Below are positions 6,231 to 14,108 of a stretch of DNA of 64,000 nucleotides, piece after piece. Where the stretch lies: NCBI RefSeq assembly GCF_031085175.1, contig NZ_JAVHUY010000039.1, positions 1 through 64,000 on the forward strand, written 5' to 3'. Below the pieces are notes generated by a model. That model saw only the letters and a program-made list of their open reading frames with translations. It was not told the DNA's origin and did no database searches. This DNA is from Phytohabitans maris. Its GTDB lineage: Bacteria; Actinomycetota; Actinomycetes; Mycobacteriales; Micromonosporaceae. A program made the translations under genes and the position numbers. The number at the start of each line of letters is the position of its first letter. Position 1 is the first letter of the stretch.

Positions 6231-7152
6231 ACTCGTCGCCGGTGGCGAGGGTGACCTCGTCGCCGGCCGTCACCGCCCGGGGAGTCGCCAGTGGACTGTA
6301 CGCCTCGGCGGTCCACACCGACCGCCCGCCGCAGAGCAGCTCCTGCGTCCAGATCACCCCGCTCAGCCGCCCGGGTGTGGCGATCGTCAGCCGCAGCTCG
6401 GGCGGAAAGCCGGTGAACGCCGGCCCGGTGTAGTCGAACGTCGCGAAGTCGTGGCTCGCGGTCAGCACCCGCACGTCCTCGCGCGGGAAGCGGAGCGAGC
6501 CCATCGTCGTGGGGGAGCGCCACTGTGGACGCACGGCGCTCTCCGGCCGGCTCGCCGAACGTGCCACGCCCTGCTTGGCCGCGTCGACCAGCGGCTGGAA
6601 GTCGAGCCCGTACGCCCCGCGGAGGGCGCCGGCCGCGTCGTCGAGGTCGGCGAGCTCGGTCGGCAGGTCCCAGTCGAGCCGGTCGCAGCCCACCGCCCGG
6701 TAGCGCACCGCCTCGGGCAGCACCGTGCAGCCCTCGGCGCAGAAGCGGTCGCGCACCTCGTGGACCGTGCGGGCGCGCTCCTCGTCGACCAGCGGGTTGT
6801 TGACGTGGATGAACGCCAGCAGCAGGTCGAAGCGGCGGCTCAGGTCGACGCCGGAGAGCTCCAGCTGGGACAGGTCACCCTCGACCACCGTCATCCGGTC
6901 GGTGAACCCGTTGTGCGCGGCCAGCGTGCGCGCCATCGCCACGTGGTGCCGGTCGACCGCGACCGCCTCGCCCGCGCCGGCCGCCAGGGCCACAAAGGAC
7001 AGCAGCCCGCTGCCGGTGCCCGCGTCTAGCACCCGCATGCCCGGCCGCACTGCGGCGGCGACCGCCCGCTGCACGGCGTGGCCGCGGTCGAGGCTGAGCA
7101 GCAGTCGCATGTGGAGGTCGACGGTGAACGGGATGTCGCCCGGCTTGGCCAC
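6202..7152 (-). CDS. PRMT-fold SAM-dependent methyltransferase
   Basis: The 316-residue product starts at GTG 7152 behind a good GGAGG site. The class I motif VLDAGTGSGLLSFVA lies near residue 40 and an acidic SAM-ribose contact (AVDRH) follows. The C-terminal 150 residues form a beta-rich domain (PPELRLTIATPG...GVIWTQELLCGG) like the beta-barrel of protein arginine methyltransferases. The first part of the PRMT double-E loop is absent: the sequence reads AFIHVNNPLVDEE. Protein arginine methylation is therefore uncertain, and methylation of a small molecule is at least as likely. It is convergent with the monooxygenase and divergent from the glycosyltransferase (69-bp gap). It may O- or N-methylate the hydroxylated product (inference). 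Confidence 0.7.
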   Translation of the reverse strand: MAKPGDIPFTVDLHMRLLLSLDRGHAVQRAVAAAVRPGMRVLDAGTGSGLLSFVALAAGAGEAVAVDRHHVAMARTLAAHNGFTDRMTVVEGDLSQLELSGVDLSRRFDLLLAFIHVNNPLVDEERARTVHEVRDRFCAEGCTVLPEAVRYRAVGCDRLDWDLPTELADLDDAAGALRGAYGLDFQPLVDAAKQGVARSASRPESAVRPQWRSPTTMGSLRFPREDVRVLTASHDFATFDYTGPAFTGFPPELRLTIATPGRLSGVIWTQELLCGGRSVWTAEAYSPLATPRAVTAGDEVTLATGDEWRATNVLHQ

Positions 7153-7221
7153 AGATCCTCCACGATGGACGGTCAGGCGGGGTCGCAGGGGTCGGCGCGT
7201 GTCAATGCTAGCCTAAGGCCG

Positions 7222-8388
7222 GTGCGAGTGCTCTTCGCGGTTTCTCCGGGGATCGGCCACCTCTTCCCGACCATCCCGCTGGCCTGGGCACTGCGCGCCG
7301 CCGGCCACGAGGTGCTGGTGGCGACGGCGGCCGAGGGTGTCGAGGCGGCCGTCCACGCCGGGCTGCCAGCCGTCGAGACCGCGCCGGCCAGCGCGATCGC
7401 CGCCATCTTCGGCGCCGCGACCGGCCCACCCGACGAGCGGGCCCGGCGGATGAGCGAGCGCGGCCGGCGGATCGCCGAGGCCGGCCACGCGGTGCACGAT
7501 CTGCTGCTGCGCACGTTCGGCGAGGTGTCCGCGGTGACCGCCGGCGTGACCGCGGAGGTGGCCCGCCGCTGGCGCCCCGACCTGGTGGTCCACTCCCGGC
7601 TGCAGGGCGCCGGCCTGGCGGTGGCGAGCGCGCTCGGCGTGCCCGCGGTCGAGCACGGCTTCAACTTCCAGAGCGAGCCCGACCTCGCCGCCCGCTTCCT
7701 GCCCCACCTGGCGGCGGCGTACGAGCGGGTGGGCGCACCACTCGCCCTGCCACCCCGCCGGGTGGTCGTCCACGTCGCGCCACCGGAGATGATGCTCGGC
7801 CCGGCCGGTGGCGAGGCCTGGTCGATGCGATACGTGCCGTACAACGCCGGCGGCGACCTGCCGCGGTGGCTGTGGGAGCCACCCGAGCGCCCGCGCGTGC
7901 TCATCACGATGGGCACGGTCGTGCCGCGCCTGCAGGGCGTGGGTGGCCTGTCCCGGATGCTGGCCGCCGCGCCCGACGTCGACGCCGAGTTCGTGCTCGC
8001 CCTGGGCGGCGACGCCGACCTGGCCCCGCTGGGCCCGCTGCCCCCCAACGTCCGCCCGGTCGGCTGGGTCCCGCTCCACCACCTGCTCACCGGCAGCGCC
8101 GCCGTCGTCCACCACGGCGGCTCCGGCACCACGATGGCCGCCCTGGCCGCCGGCGTCCCGCAGCTGGTCCTCCCGCACGGCGCCGACCAGTTCGTCAACG
8201 GGGGACAGGTAGCCGCCCTGGGCCTGGGCCTCTGGTGCCCACCCGCCGAGGTCGACGCCGCCACGGTCACGAAGCTCCTGGCCGACGAGACGATCGCCCG
8301 CTCCGCGCGGTCCGCGGCCACGCGCATGGCCGGACTCCCCGCGCCCGCCGACCTCGTCACCCCCCTGACGACCCTCACCCACCCCTGA
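7222..8388 (+). CDS. GT1-family (UGT/EryCIII-like) glycosyltransferase
   Basis: The 388-residue product starts at GTG 7222. The first strand and glycine loop (VRVLFAVSPGIGHLFPTIPLA) contain the GxGH segment typical of antibiotic glycosyltransferases. The C-terminal nucleotide-sugar signature VVHHGGSGTTMAALAAGVPQ and the ADQFVNGG segment are intact. Both Rossmann halves are complete and the length is normal for MGT/EryCIII-type enzymes. These transfer an activated sugar to a small hydrophobic acceptor. It is divergent from the methyltransferase and followed by a hairpin terminator. Placement next to two oxygenases and a methyltransferase suggests it glycosylates the same aromatic product. A xenobiotic-inactivating (macrolide-type) role is the main alternative. 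Confidence 0.8.
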   Translation: MRVLFAVSPGIGHLFPTIPLAWALRAAGHEVLVATAAEGVEAAVHAGLPAVETAPASAIAAIFGAATGPPDERARRMSERGRRIAEAGHAVHDLLLRTFGEVSAVTAGVTAEVARRWRPDLVVHSRLQGAGLAVASALGVPAVEHGFNFQSEPDLAARFLPHLAAAYERVGAPLALPPRRVVVHVAPPEMMLGPAGGEAWSMRYVPYNAGGDLPRWLWEPPERPRVLITMGTVVPRLQGVGGLSRMLAAAPDVDAEFVLALGGDADLAPLGPLPPNVRPVGWVPLHHLLTGSAAVVHHGGSGTTMAALAAGVPQLVLPHGADQFVNGGQVAALGLGLWCPPAEVDAATVTKLLADETIARSARSAATRMAGLPAPADLVTPLTTLTHP

Positions 8389-8406
8389 CGGCCCGACCAA
8401 GAGCCT

Positions 8407-8438
8407 TGGGCTACCGCAACGGACGTCGCGGTAGCCCA
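8407..8438. terminator. Bidirectional hairpin between glycosyltransferase and XRE regulator
   Basis: TGGGCTACCGC (8407-8417) pairs perfectly with GCGGTAGCCCA (8428-8438) around a 10-base loop. It lies between two convergent genes, 18 bases after the glycosyltransferase stop. There is no T-run, as is usual for actinomycete terminators. Confidence 0.7.
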
Positions 8439-8457
8439 GATGTCCGGAATGGACCTG

Positions 8458-9342
8458 CTACGGCTCGCGGTCGTAGTCGCGGAGGATGCTCTCGAGCAGC
8501 GCCAGCGTGCGGTCGGGGGGCTCGGCCTCGACGCAGAGGCGCTCCATCGCGGCCGCGTACTGGTCGACGTCGTCGCGCTTGTCGAGGTAGAGCGCGCTGG
8601 TGAGCTGCTCCATGTAGACCACGTCGGGCAGCTCGGCGTCGGGGAAGCGGAGGATCGAGAACGCTCCACCCGCCGCCGCGTGGCCGCCCGCGCTGAACGG
8701 GACGATCTGGATGGTCACGTTGGAGAGCTTGGTGGCGTCGATCAGCGCGGCGATCTGGGTGCGCATCACGGTGTGGCCGCCGATCGGGCGGCGCAGGACG
8801 GCCTCGTCGAGCACGGCCCACAGGTGCGGCGCGCCCGGGCGGGTGAGCAGCTGCTGGCGGGCCATGCGCACGTCGACGCGGCGGTCGATCTCGTCGAGGC
8901 CGGCGGCGCCGTGGCTGATCATCACGACCGCCCGCGCGTAGTCGCGGCTCTGCAGCAGGCCGGGGACGAACTGCACCTCGTACGTCCGGATCATCCCGGC
9001 GTTGGACTCCAGGCCGAGGTAGGCCTGGAACCAGCTGGGCAGCACGTCGCCGAAGCGGTGCCACCACCCCTGCGTGTTGGCCTGGCGGGCCAGGGCGAGC
9101 AGGGCCTCGCGCTCGGTCTTGTCGTTTACCCCGTACAGCGTCAGGAGGTCGGCCACATCCCGCTCCTTGAACCCGACCCGGCCGAGCTCCATCCGGCTGA
9201 TCTTGGACTCGGATGCCCGGATCTCCCACCCGGCGGCTTCGCGGGTCACGCCGTTGGCCTCGCGGAGCTTACGCAGCTGTGAGCCGAGCATGATCCGCAG
9301 CACGGTCGGCCCGCCGGCTCCGGCCTCCGGCCCTGTCGTCAC
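8458..9342 (-). CDS. XRE-family regulator with DUF5753 domain
   Basis: The 294-residue product has an N-terminal helix-turn-helix (about residues 16-75; GSQLRKLREANGVTREAAGW). A DUF5753 domain fills the rest; its typical stretches MIRTYEVQFVPGLLQSRDYA and IQIVPFSAGGHAAAGGAFS are visible. Such proteins are numerous in Streptomyces and Micromonosporaceae, usually beside a DUF397 gene, and affect morphology or specialised metabolism. The DUF397 gene is here, 231 bp upstream on the same strand. The start is GTG at 9342 behind AGGG. The pair is convergent with the glycosyltransferase, so it could control the small metabolic cluster, but no binding site there was identified. Confidence 0.88.
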   Translation of the reverse strand: MTTGPEAGAGGPTVLRIMLGSQLRKLREANGVTREAAGWEIRASESKISRMELGRVGFKERDVADLLTLYGVNDKTEREALLALARQANTQGWWHRFGDVLPSWFQAYLGLESNAGMIRTYEVQFVPGLLQSRDYARAVVMISHGAAGLDEIDRRVDVRMARQQLLTRPGAPHLWAVLDEAVLRRPIGGHTVMRTQIAALIDATKLSNVTIQIVPFSAGGHAAAGGAFSILRFPDAELPDVVYMEQLTSALYLDKRDDVDQYAAAMERLCVEAEPPDRTLALLESILRDYDREP

Positions 9343-9573
9343 GCTGCCCTCCCGGCTCGCTCGCTAGCTGCCGGGGGTAAGCATGCCATGACCGTCTGGA
9401 GAGGAGGATCCCCGTTTCGTTCATCCTTGGCGCGAAACGCCAAAGGGCCAGTTGGCGCGGGGTGTCAAAGTGGCCCCAGCAGCGCGGGATGCCCGAGGAG
9501 ACCGGCGGTGCGGGGGTGCCAAAGGGGCTGGCCGTGGCGCCGGCCACCCCCTACTTCCGGGTAACCACTGCCC

Positions 9574-9813
9574 TCAGGTCAGGAGGTGGTCGAAGTCCCC
9601 GTCTCTGGCGCCCAGGATGAACGCGGCTATCTCCTCCGTGGTGTAGATCAGCGCGGGCCCCTCGGGGTCCCGCGAGTTGCGGATCGCGATCCCGGCCCCG
9701 CCGGGCAGCTCTGCCACCTCGACACAGTTTCCGCTGGGGTTGCTGCGGCGGCTCTTGCGCCACGCGACCGCCGGCAGCTGGCCGGCGGGCGTGCCGTTGA
9801 CAATCTGGCTCAT
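9574..9813 (-). CDS. DUF397 protein, partner of the XRE regulator
   Basis: The 79-residue product has the DUF397 pattern in full: WRKSRRSNPSGNCVEVAEL, then GIAIRNSRDPEGPALIYT and EIAAFILGARDGDFDHLL. DUF397 proteins act with, and may antagonise, adjacent XRE/DUF5753 regulators in actinomycetes. ATG 9813 is preferred because GAGAAAG lies 7 bases upstream; an in-frame ATG at 9828 would add five residues (MRKTS). The gene precedes the XRE gene on the same strand. Its upstream region contains palindromic elements that could be autoregulatory sites. Confidence 0.88.
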   Translation of the reverse strand: MSQIVNGTPAGQLPAVAWRKSRRSNPSGNCVEVAELPGGAGIAIRNSRDPEGPALIYTTEEIAAFILGARDGDFDHLLT

Positions 9814-9893
9814 CGACGTCTTTCTCATCGGCCTGCGTACGGGCTTGGGGCACGGACGCTAGGGTTCGATCAGATCATCTGCACGTGCATCAG

Positions 9894-9945
9894 CCCTTGC
9901 GTCTGCAAGGGCCAGCTAGCATGATAACTCTGTGCTACTAGTGCA
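9894..9945. promoter_or_regulatory. Hairpin and ACTAGT-centred palindrome upstream of the DUF397 gene
   Basis: CCCTTGC (9894-9900) and GCAAGGG (9905-9911) form a 7-bp stem with a 4-base loop. Thirty bases further, TGC-T-ACTAGT-GCA (9933-9945) is a near-perfect palindrome. Both lie in an AT-richer gap between the divergent DUF397 and 88-residue genes. They are plausible sites for the XRE regulator; no experimental consensus is used here. Confidence 0.4.
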
Positions 9946-10055
9946 AGGTCGTTCACGTTTTGTGACGGAAACGCGGGCCAACGGCGACCCGCGGGGCACC
10001 CCCCTCTGTCCCCATTGCCATCACGAAGCCAAAACCACCTGCTGGGAGTAGAAGC

Positions 10056-10322
10056 ATGCCTGCCCCAACCATCGAACCGACCCAGCGCGACCCCCAGGCC
10101 GTGGCCCCTACGGACAGTTACAGTCCGGCGGACCGCGTGTGGGTCTACCGTGGCGGCACGTGGCGTGCCGGTGTCGTCGAGGCGGTCTCCCCCCGGGCCG
10201 CCACGGTGACCTACCGGCCGAACAGTGCGCGCGGCACCGGCGTCGACACGCTGACCGCGCCGTACATGTTTCCGCGTGCGGACATCGACCCGCTCCTGGA
10301 TCGCGCGCCACAACGCCGGTGA
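10056..10322 (+). CDS. 88-residue protein with small SH3/Tudor-like beta domain
   Basis: The start ATG at 10056 has a GGGAG site 8 bases upstream. A Pro/Thr-rich N-terminus precedes a compact beta-rich core (DRVWVYRGGTWRAGVVEAVS followed by ATVTYRPNSARGTGVDTL), whose pattern of short strands suggests an SH3-like or Tudor-like barrel. There is no signal peptide and no cysteine. The gene is divergent from the DUF397/XRE pair and followed by a strong terminator, so it is transcribed alone. Small proteins of this kind are seen near XRE/DUF397 genes in actinomycetes. Function is unknown. Confidence 0.72.
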   Translation: MPAPTIEPTQRDPQAVAPTDSYSPADRVWVYRGGTWRAGVVEAVSPRAATVTYRPNSARGTGVDTLTAPYMFPRADIDPLLDRAPQRR

Positions 10323-10324
10323 GC

Positions 10325-10364
10325 GCCTTGTCCGGCCCTGACCCACGACAGGACCGGACAAGGC
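10325..10364 (+). terminator. Hairpin terminator after the 88-residue gene
   Basis: GCCTTGTCCGG (10325-10335) pairs perfectly with CCGGACAAGGC (10354-10364) around an 18-base loop. It begins 3 bases after the stop codon. Confidence 0.75.
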
Positions 10365-10470
10365 CAGCACTCGTTACGGCGCACTAACGCGATCGAAACA
10401 CATCGCTGCGAGTGTTTCCTGGCTGATCTTGAGATCCTTCGATACGAAGGGCCTCCGATCGAGAGGAGAC

Positions 10471-12072
10471 ATGGTGGCGATACCACAAACCCGCCGGCAG
10501 TTCCTCCAAGCGGTCGGTGTGACCGGCGGAGCGGGTGTCCTCTACAGCACGATGGGCGCGCTCGGCCTGGCGCCGGCCGCACAGGCGGCACCGCCGTTCC
10601 GCGCGCCGCGCGAGTCCGACTTCACGCTGACCGGCCGATCGCACCGGTCGGTGCTGGTCCTCGGCGCCGGCATCGCGGGCCTGGCCACGGCGTACGAGCT
10701 GCGCAAGGCGGGCTACCAGGTGCGCGTCCTGGAGGCGCGCAAGCGGCCCGGCGGTCGCAACTGGACAGTGCGCGGCGGCACGGTCGAGACCGACCTCGAC
10801 GGCCACACCCAGCGCGCCGCGTACGCCAAGGGGCAGTACCTCAACGCCGGGCCGGCCCGCATCGCCCAGCACATGGTCACGCTGGACTACTGCCGCGAGC
10901 TGGGCGTGCCGATCGAGATGTTCGGCAACCAGAACGCGGACGGCTACTACTACAACGAGGGCGTCGGCGTCCTCTCCGGCACCCCGATCCGGCACCGCAC
11001 CGCCAAGGCCGACGTCTACGGGTACGTCTCGGAGCTGCTCGCCAAGGCAACCGACCAGGGCGCGCTGGACGGCCAGCTCACGGCGGAGGACAAGGAGCGG
11101 CTGCTCACGTTCCTGCGCAACTTCGGCTCGATCGGTGGGCGCGCGGACGGCTGGAAGTACACCGGCAGCACGCGGCGCGGGTACCTCGTCGACCCGGGGG
11201 CCGGCAACGAGGCGGGCACGCCGAACCTGCCCCCGTACGCCCTCTCCGACGTGCTCGCCAGCGGCGTGGGGCAGTACTTCTCGTTCGAGTTCGGCTGGGA
11301 CCAGGCGATGCTGATGTTCCAACCGGTGGGTGGCATGGACCGGATCGCGTACGCGCTGGAGGACGCGGTCGGCGCCCACCACATCACGTACGGGGCGGAG
11401 GTCCGCTCGCTCACCGACAAGGGCTCGGGCGTGGAGGTCGTCTACACCGGACCCGGCGGGCGGCCCAGCCTCGCCAAGGCCGACTTCTGCGTGTGCACGA
11501 TCCCGCCCCAGGTGCTCGTGAAGATCCCTACCAACCTCAGCCAGCCGGTCAAGGAGGCGCTCGCCTACGCGCAGCCGGTGAGCACCGGCAAGATCGGGCT
11601 CCAGTACGGCCGGCGGTGGTGGGAGGAGGACGAGAGGATCTACTCCGGCATCACCAACACCAACCTCGACCTCGGCACGATCTGGTACCCCTCGTACGGC
11701 TACCACGGCGCCAAGGGCATCCTCGTCGGCTACTACAACTTCGGTGCCAGCGCCGACCTGTACGCCTCGCTCACCCCCGCCGAGCGGCAGGCGCGGGCCG
11801 TCGAGCAGGGCGTGAAGATACACGGCGAGAGGTACCGCACCGAGCTGGAGACCGCGTTCTCGGTGGCGTGGCCGCGCACGAGGTACAGCGAGGGCGGCTG
11901 GGTCTCCTGGCCCTCCCGCACGAGCGGCCACTATGGACGGTTGCTGGAGCCGGACGGCAACGTCTACTTCGCCGGCGACCACCTCAGCTACTACATCGCC
12001 TGGCAGGCCGGAGCGTTCGAGTCCGCCCGCAAGGTCGTCACCGACCTGCACACCCGCGTGCTGTCGAGCTAG
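10471..12072 (+). CDS. Tat-exported flavin amine oxidase
   Basis: The 533-residue product starts at ATG 10471, preceded by GAGGAG. Its N-terminus holds a twin-arginine motif (TRRQFLQ) followed by a hydrophobic stretch and Ala-rich cleavage region, so it is probably exported folded with FAD. The dinucleotide motif VLVLGAGIAGLATAYELRKAG is followed by EARKRPGGRNWT, the usual GGR segment of monoamine and L-amino-acid oxidases. The C-terminal FAD contact NVYFAGDHLSYYIAWQAGA is intact. The family deaminates amines or amino acids, releasing H2O2. It is a single gene, facing GH39 across a strong bidirectional hairpin. The substrate (L-amino acid or amine) cannot be read from sequence. Confidence 0.9.
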   Translation: MVAIPQTRRQFLQAVGVTGGAGVLYSTMGALGLAPAAQAAPPFRAPRESDFTLTGRSHRSVLVLGAGIAGLATAYELRKAGYQVRVLEARKRPGGRNWTVRGGTVETDLDGHTQRAAYAKGQYLNAGPARIAQHMVTLDYCRELGVPIEMFGNQNADGYYYNEGVGVLSGTPIRHRTAKADVYGYVSELLAKATDQGALDGQLTAEDKERLLTFLRNFGSIGGRADGWKYTGSTRRGYLVDPGAGNEAGTPNLPPYALSDVLASGVGQYFSFEFGWDQAMLMFQPVGGMDRIAYALEDAVGAHHITYGAEVRSLTDKGSGVEVVYTGPGGRPSLAKADFCVCTIPPQVLVKIPTNLSQPVKEALAYAQPVSTGKIGLQYGRRWWEEDERIYSGITNTNLDLGTIWYPSYGYHGAKGILVGYYNFGASADLYASLTPAERQARAVEQGVKIHGERYRTELETAFSVAWPRTRYSEGGWVSWPSRTSGHYGRLLEPDGNVYFAGDHLSYYIAWQAGAFESARKVVTDLHTRVLSS

Positions 12073-12140
12073 CCACCTGGCGGCCTCACCCTCCACGCTT
12101 GGCCCGCCCCGTAGGCGGTGCCTGCTCTCGATGGTTGTGA

Positions 12141-12185
12141 ATCTAGAACGCTTAGGGCGGATATAGAGCCCTAAACGTTCTAGAT
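12141..12185. terminator. Long bidirectional hairpin between amine oxidase and GH39
   Basis: ATCTAGAACGCTTAGGGC (12141-12158) pairs with GCCCTAAACGTTCTAGAT (12168-12185) over 18 positions with one mismatch that can form a G-T wobble. The loop is 9 bases. It sits between two convergent genes and would terminate both. Confidence 0.8.
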
Positions 12186-12223
12186 CGGCTTTGGATCCGC
12201 TCCCGCCCGAGGCAAACGGTGGG

Positions 12224-14050
12224 TCAGGTGACGGGCACCAGCTCCACGCAGGAGATCGACGGCATCGGCAGGTCGAAGGCGATCGCCGCGGCGCCGTCGC
12301 GGACCTCCAGCAGCCGGGACGGCTCCGCCTCCGCCACGCGGTCGGCGTCGCGTAGCGCCGCCCACTGGCGCTCGTCGGGCCAGTCGCGCCCCTCGGCGAT
12401 CGTGTGCCACCGCGCCGCGACGTTCGAGTGCGTCGCGTCGACCCGCCAGCGGGTCATGCGGTACGACGGCGCGGGCAGCCCGGTCAGGTCGACGGTGACC
12501 GCCCGATCGAGCTCGGCGTCGCCGTCGGCCTTGGCGTGATCGAGCGTGGTGTTCCAGAGCAGCACTGTGACCGTGCCGTCGCCGGAGCGCGCCGCCCACG
12601 CCTCGACCAGCCCGCCGGCGCCGTCGCCGGTGAGCGTGACCGGCAGCTCGGTGTCGCCGAGCCGCTGGGCGAGCGCCAGCGCCCAGTACTTCGGCTTGGC
12701 CAGGTTGCCGACGGTCAGCAGCCCGAACCCGCCGTGCGTGAGCCGCGGCGGGCGTCCCAGCTCCTCGAAGTGGTCCGAGGCGACCCACGGCGCGAGCGCC
12801 TCGACCCGCCCGGCCGCCGAGCGCATGCCGCGGAGCAGGAACGCCGCCGCGAACACCGTGTCGTTGACCTCGCTGCCGTGCGTGGCGGTCACGCCCCACT
12901 CGGTCCACAGTAGAGGCCGGTCGCCGGCGAGCGGGCGCAGGTCGAGCGGTGGACTGCCGTACGTGTGGGTGGAGACGAAGTCCACAGGGGACTTCCGGGC
13001 GAGCTGGTCGTCGATCCACCCGACGGCGGCCGAGGCGGGACCGCCCACCCGCAGCCCCGGGTCGACGGCCTTCACCGCGCGGGCGGTCTCGTCGTACAGC
13101 CGCCAGAACTCCTCCGGCGTGCCGGACCAGAAGACCGACAGGTTCGCCTCGTTCCACACCTCGAACCACCAGTTGTCGCGCACCTCCGCCAGCCCGTACC
13201 GGCCGACGAGGTGGGCGGTCAGCTCGCGCACCAGCCACGACCACCGGTCCCAGTCGCGCGGTGGCGAGACGATCGCCTGGTACGCGAAGACCGTCCGCGA
13301 AGGGTCGCTGGCCAGGTCGCGCGGCATGTACGACAGCTCGACGACCGGGCGCATGCCGAGCTCCAGCACGGTGTCGTAGACCCGGTCGACGCCGCTGAAG
13401 TCGAGCCGCGGCTCCCCGTCGACCAGCTTGTACACGCCGAGGTCGTCGCAGAGGATCGCGTGCGCCCGTACCTGCTGGACGCCCAACTCGTCGCGGACCC
13501 GGCGCAGCGCCGCGGTGAGCTCGGCGCCGATCGGCCGGCCGCCGCTCGTGTCGGTGCTGAGCAGGTGGCTCAGGTGCTCGGAGCCGACCACGGCCCGCCA
13601 CGGCCGGTGCAGGAGCCCGGCGTCCCCGTCCGCCGCCACCGTCACGCCGACCTCCGCCGGACCGCCGGAGTGGGCGGCCGCCGCCACGGGCACGCTGAGC
13701 GGCCCCATCGAGGTCACGGTGCCGAGCGGCGCGACCGCGTACCAGTACTCGCGGAACGGCTCGCCGGTGGTGTCCGCGTACGGGCCGTGCGGCACCGCGA
13801 GCACGTCACCGCCGCCGTGGTCGACCGGCTCGTACGGCCCCGAGGGGCTGGTCGCGCGGTGCACCGCGTACCCGATGGCGCCCGGCACCGGTGCCCAGTC
13901 GACGGTGACGTGACCGCGCCCGCCGTTCGCGACCAGCTCCCCGGGTGCCGGCAGGTCGGCCGGCACGATCTCGCCGGGCGCCCGGTCCTGGGCGCCACCC
14001 GCGCCCATGAGCTGTGCCCACCGTTCGCGGGCGACGTCTTCGACGGTCAC
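12224..14050 (-). CDS. GH39 glycoside hydrolase (beta-xylosidase type), cytosolic
   Basis: The 608-residue enzyme has a fibronectin-III-like N-terminal region (about 35-125) and a GH39 (beta/alpha)8 catalytic domain. The acid/base Glu is E301 in WNEAN and the nucleophile is E384 in LWTEWG, both in the spacing expected for the family. A beta-sandwich (about 460-608) closes the protein. No signal peptide is present, so it acts in the cytoplasm on sugars imported by the adjacent ABC transporter. Known GH39 activities are beta-xylosidase and alpha-L-iduronidase, among others; beta-xylosidase or a related exo-activity fits the context. It is the last gene of the LacI-type operon, 58 bp after the hydrolase gene. 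Confidence 0.88.
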   Translation of the reverse strand: MTVEDVARERWAQLMGAGGAQDRAPGEIVPADLPAPGELVANGGRGHVTVDWAPVPGAIGYAVHRATSPSGPYEPVDHGGGDVLAVPHGPYADTTGEPFREYWYAVAPLGTVTSMGPLSVPVAAAAHSGGPAEVGVTVAADGDAGLLHRPWRAVVGSEHLSHLLSTDTSGGRPIGAELTAALRRVRDELGVQQVRAHAILCDDLGVYKLVDGEPRLDFSGVDRVYDTVLELGMRPVVELSYMPRDLASDPSRTVFAYQAIVSPPRDWDRWSWLVRELTAHLVGRYGLAEVRDNWWFEVWNEANLSVFWSGTPEEFWRLYDETARAVKAVDPGLRVGGPASAAVGWIDDQLARKSPVDFVSTHTYGSPPLDLRPLAGDRPLLWTEWGVTATHGSEVNDTVFAAAFLLRGMRSAAGRVEALAPWVASDHFEELGRPPRLTHGGFGLLTVGNLAKPKYWALALAQRLGDTELPVTLTGDGAGGLVEAWAARSGDGTVTVLLWNTTLDHAKADGDAELDRAVTVDLTGLPAPSYRMTRWRVDATHSNVAARWHTIAEGRDWPDERQWAALRDADRVAEAEPSRLLEVRDGAAAIAFDLPMPSISCVELVPVT

Positions 14051-14108
14051 TGTGCCTCCTGGTTCGCTCGCTCGGCTGCGCCCAGAGCCGCCGCGCCAAC
14101 TCGCTCGC

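Noticed and set aside
9921-9946. A TTGCAC/TATCAT promoter for the DUF397 gene
   Set aside because: The spacer would be only 14 bases, too short for a normal sigma-70-type promoter; the palindrome there is better treated as an operator.
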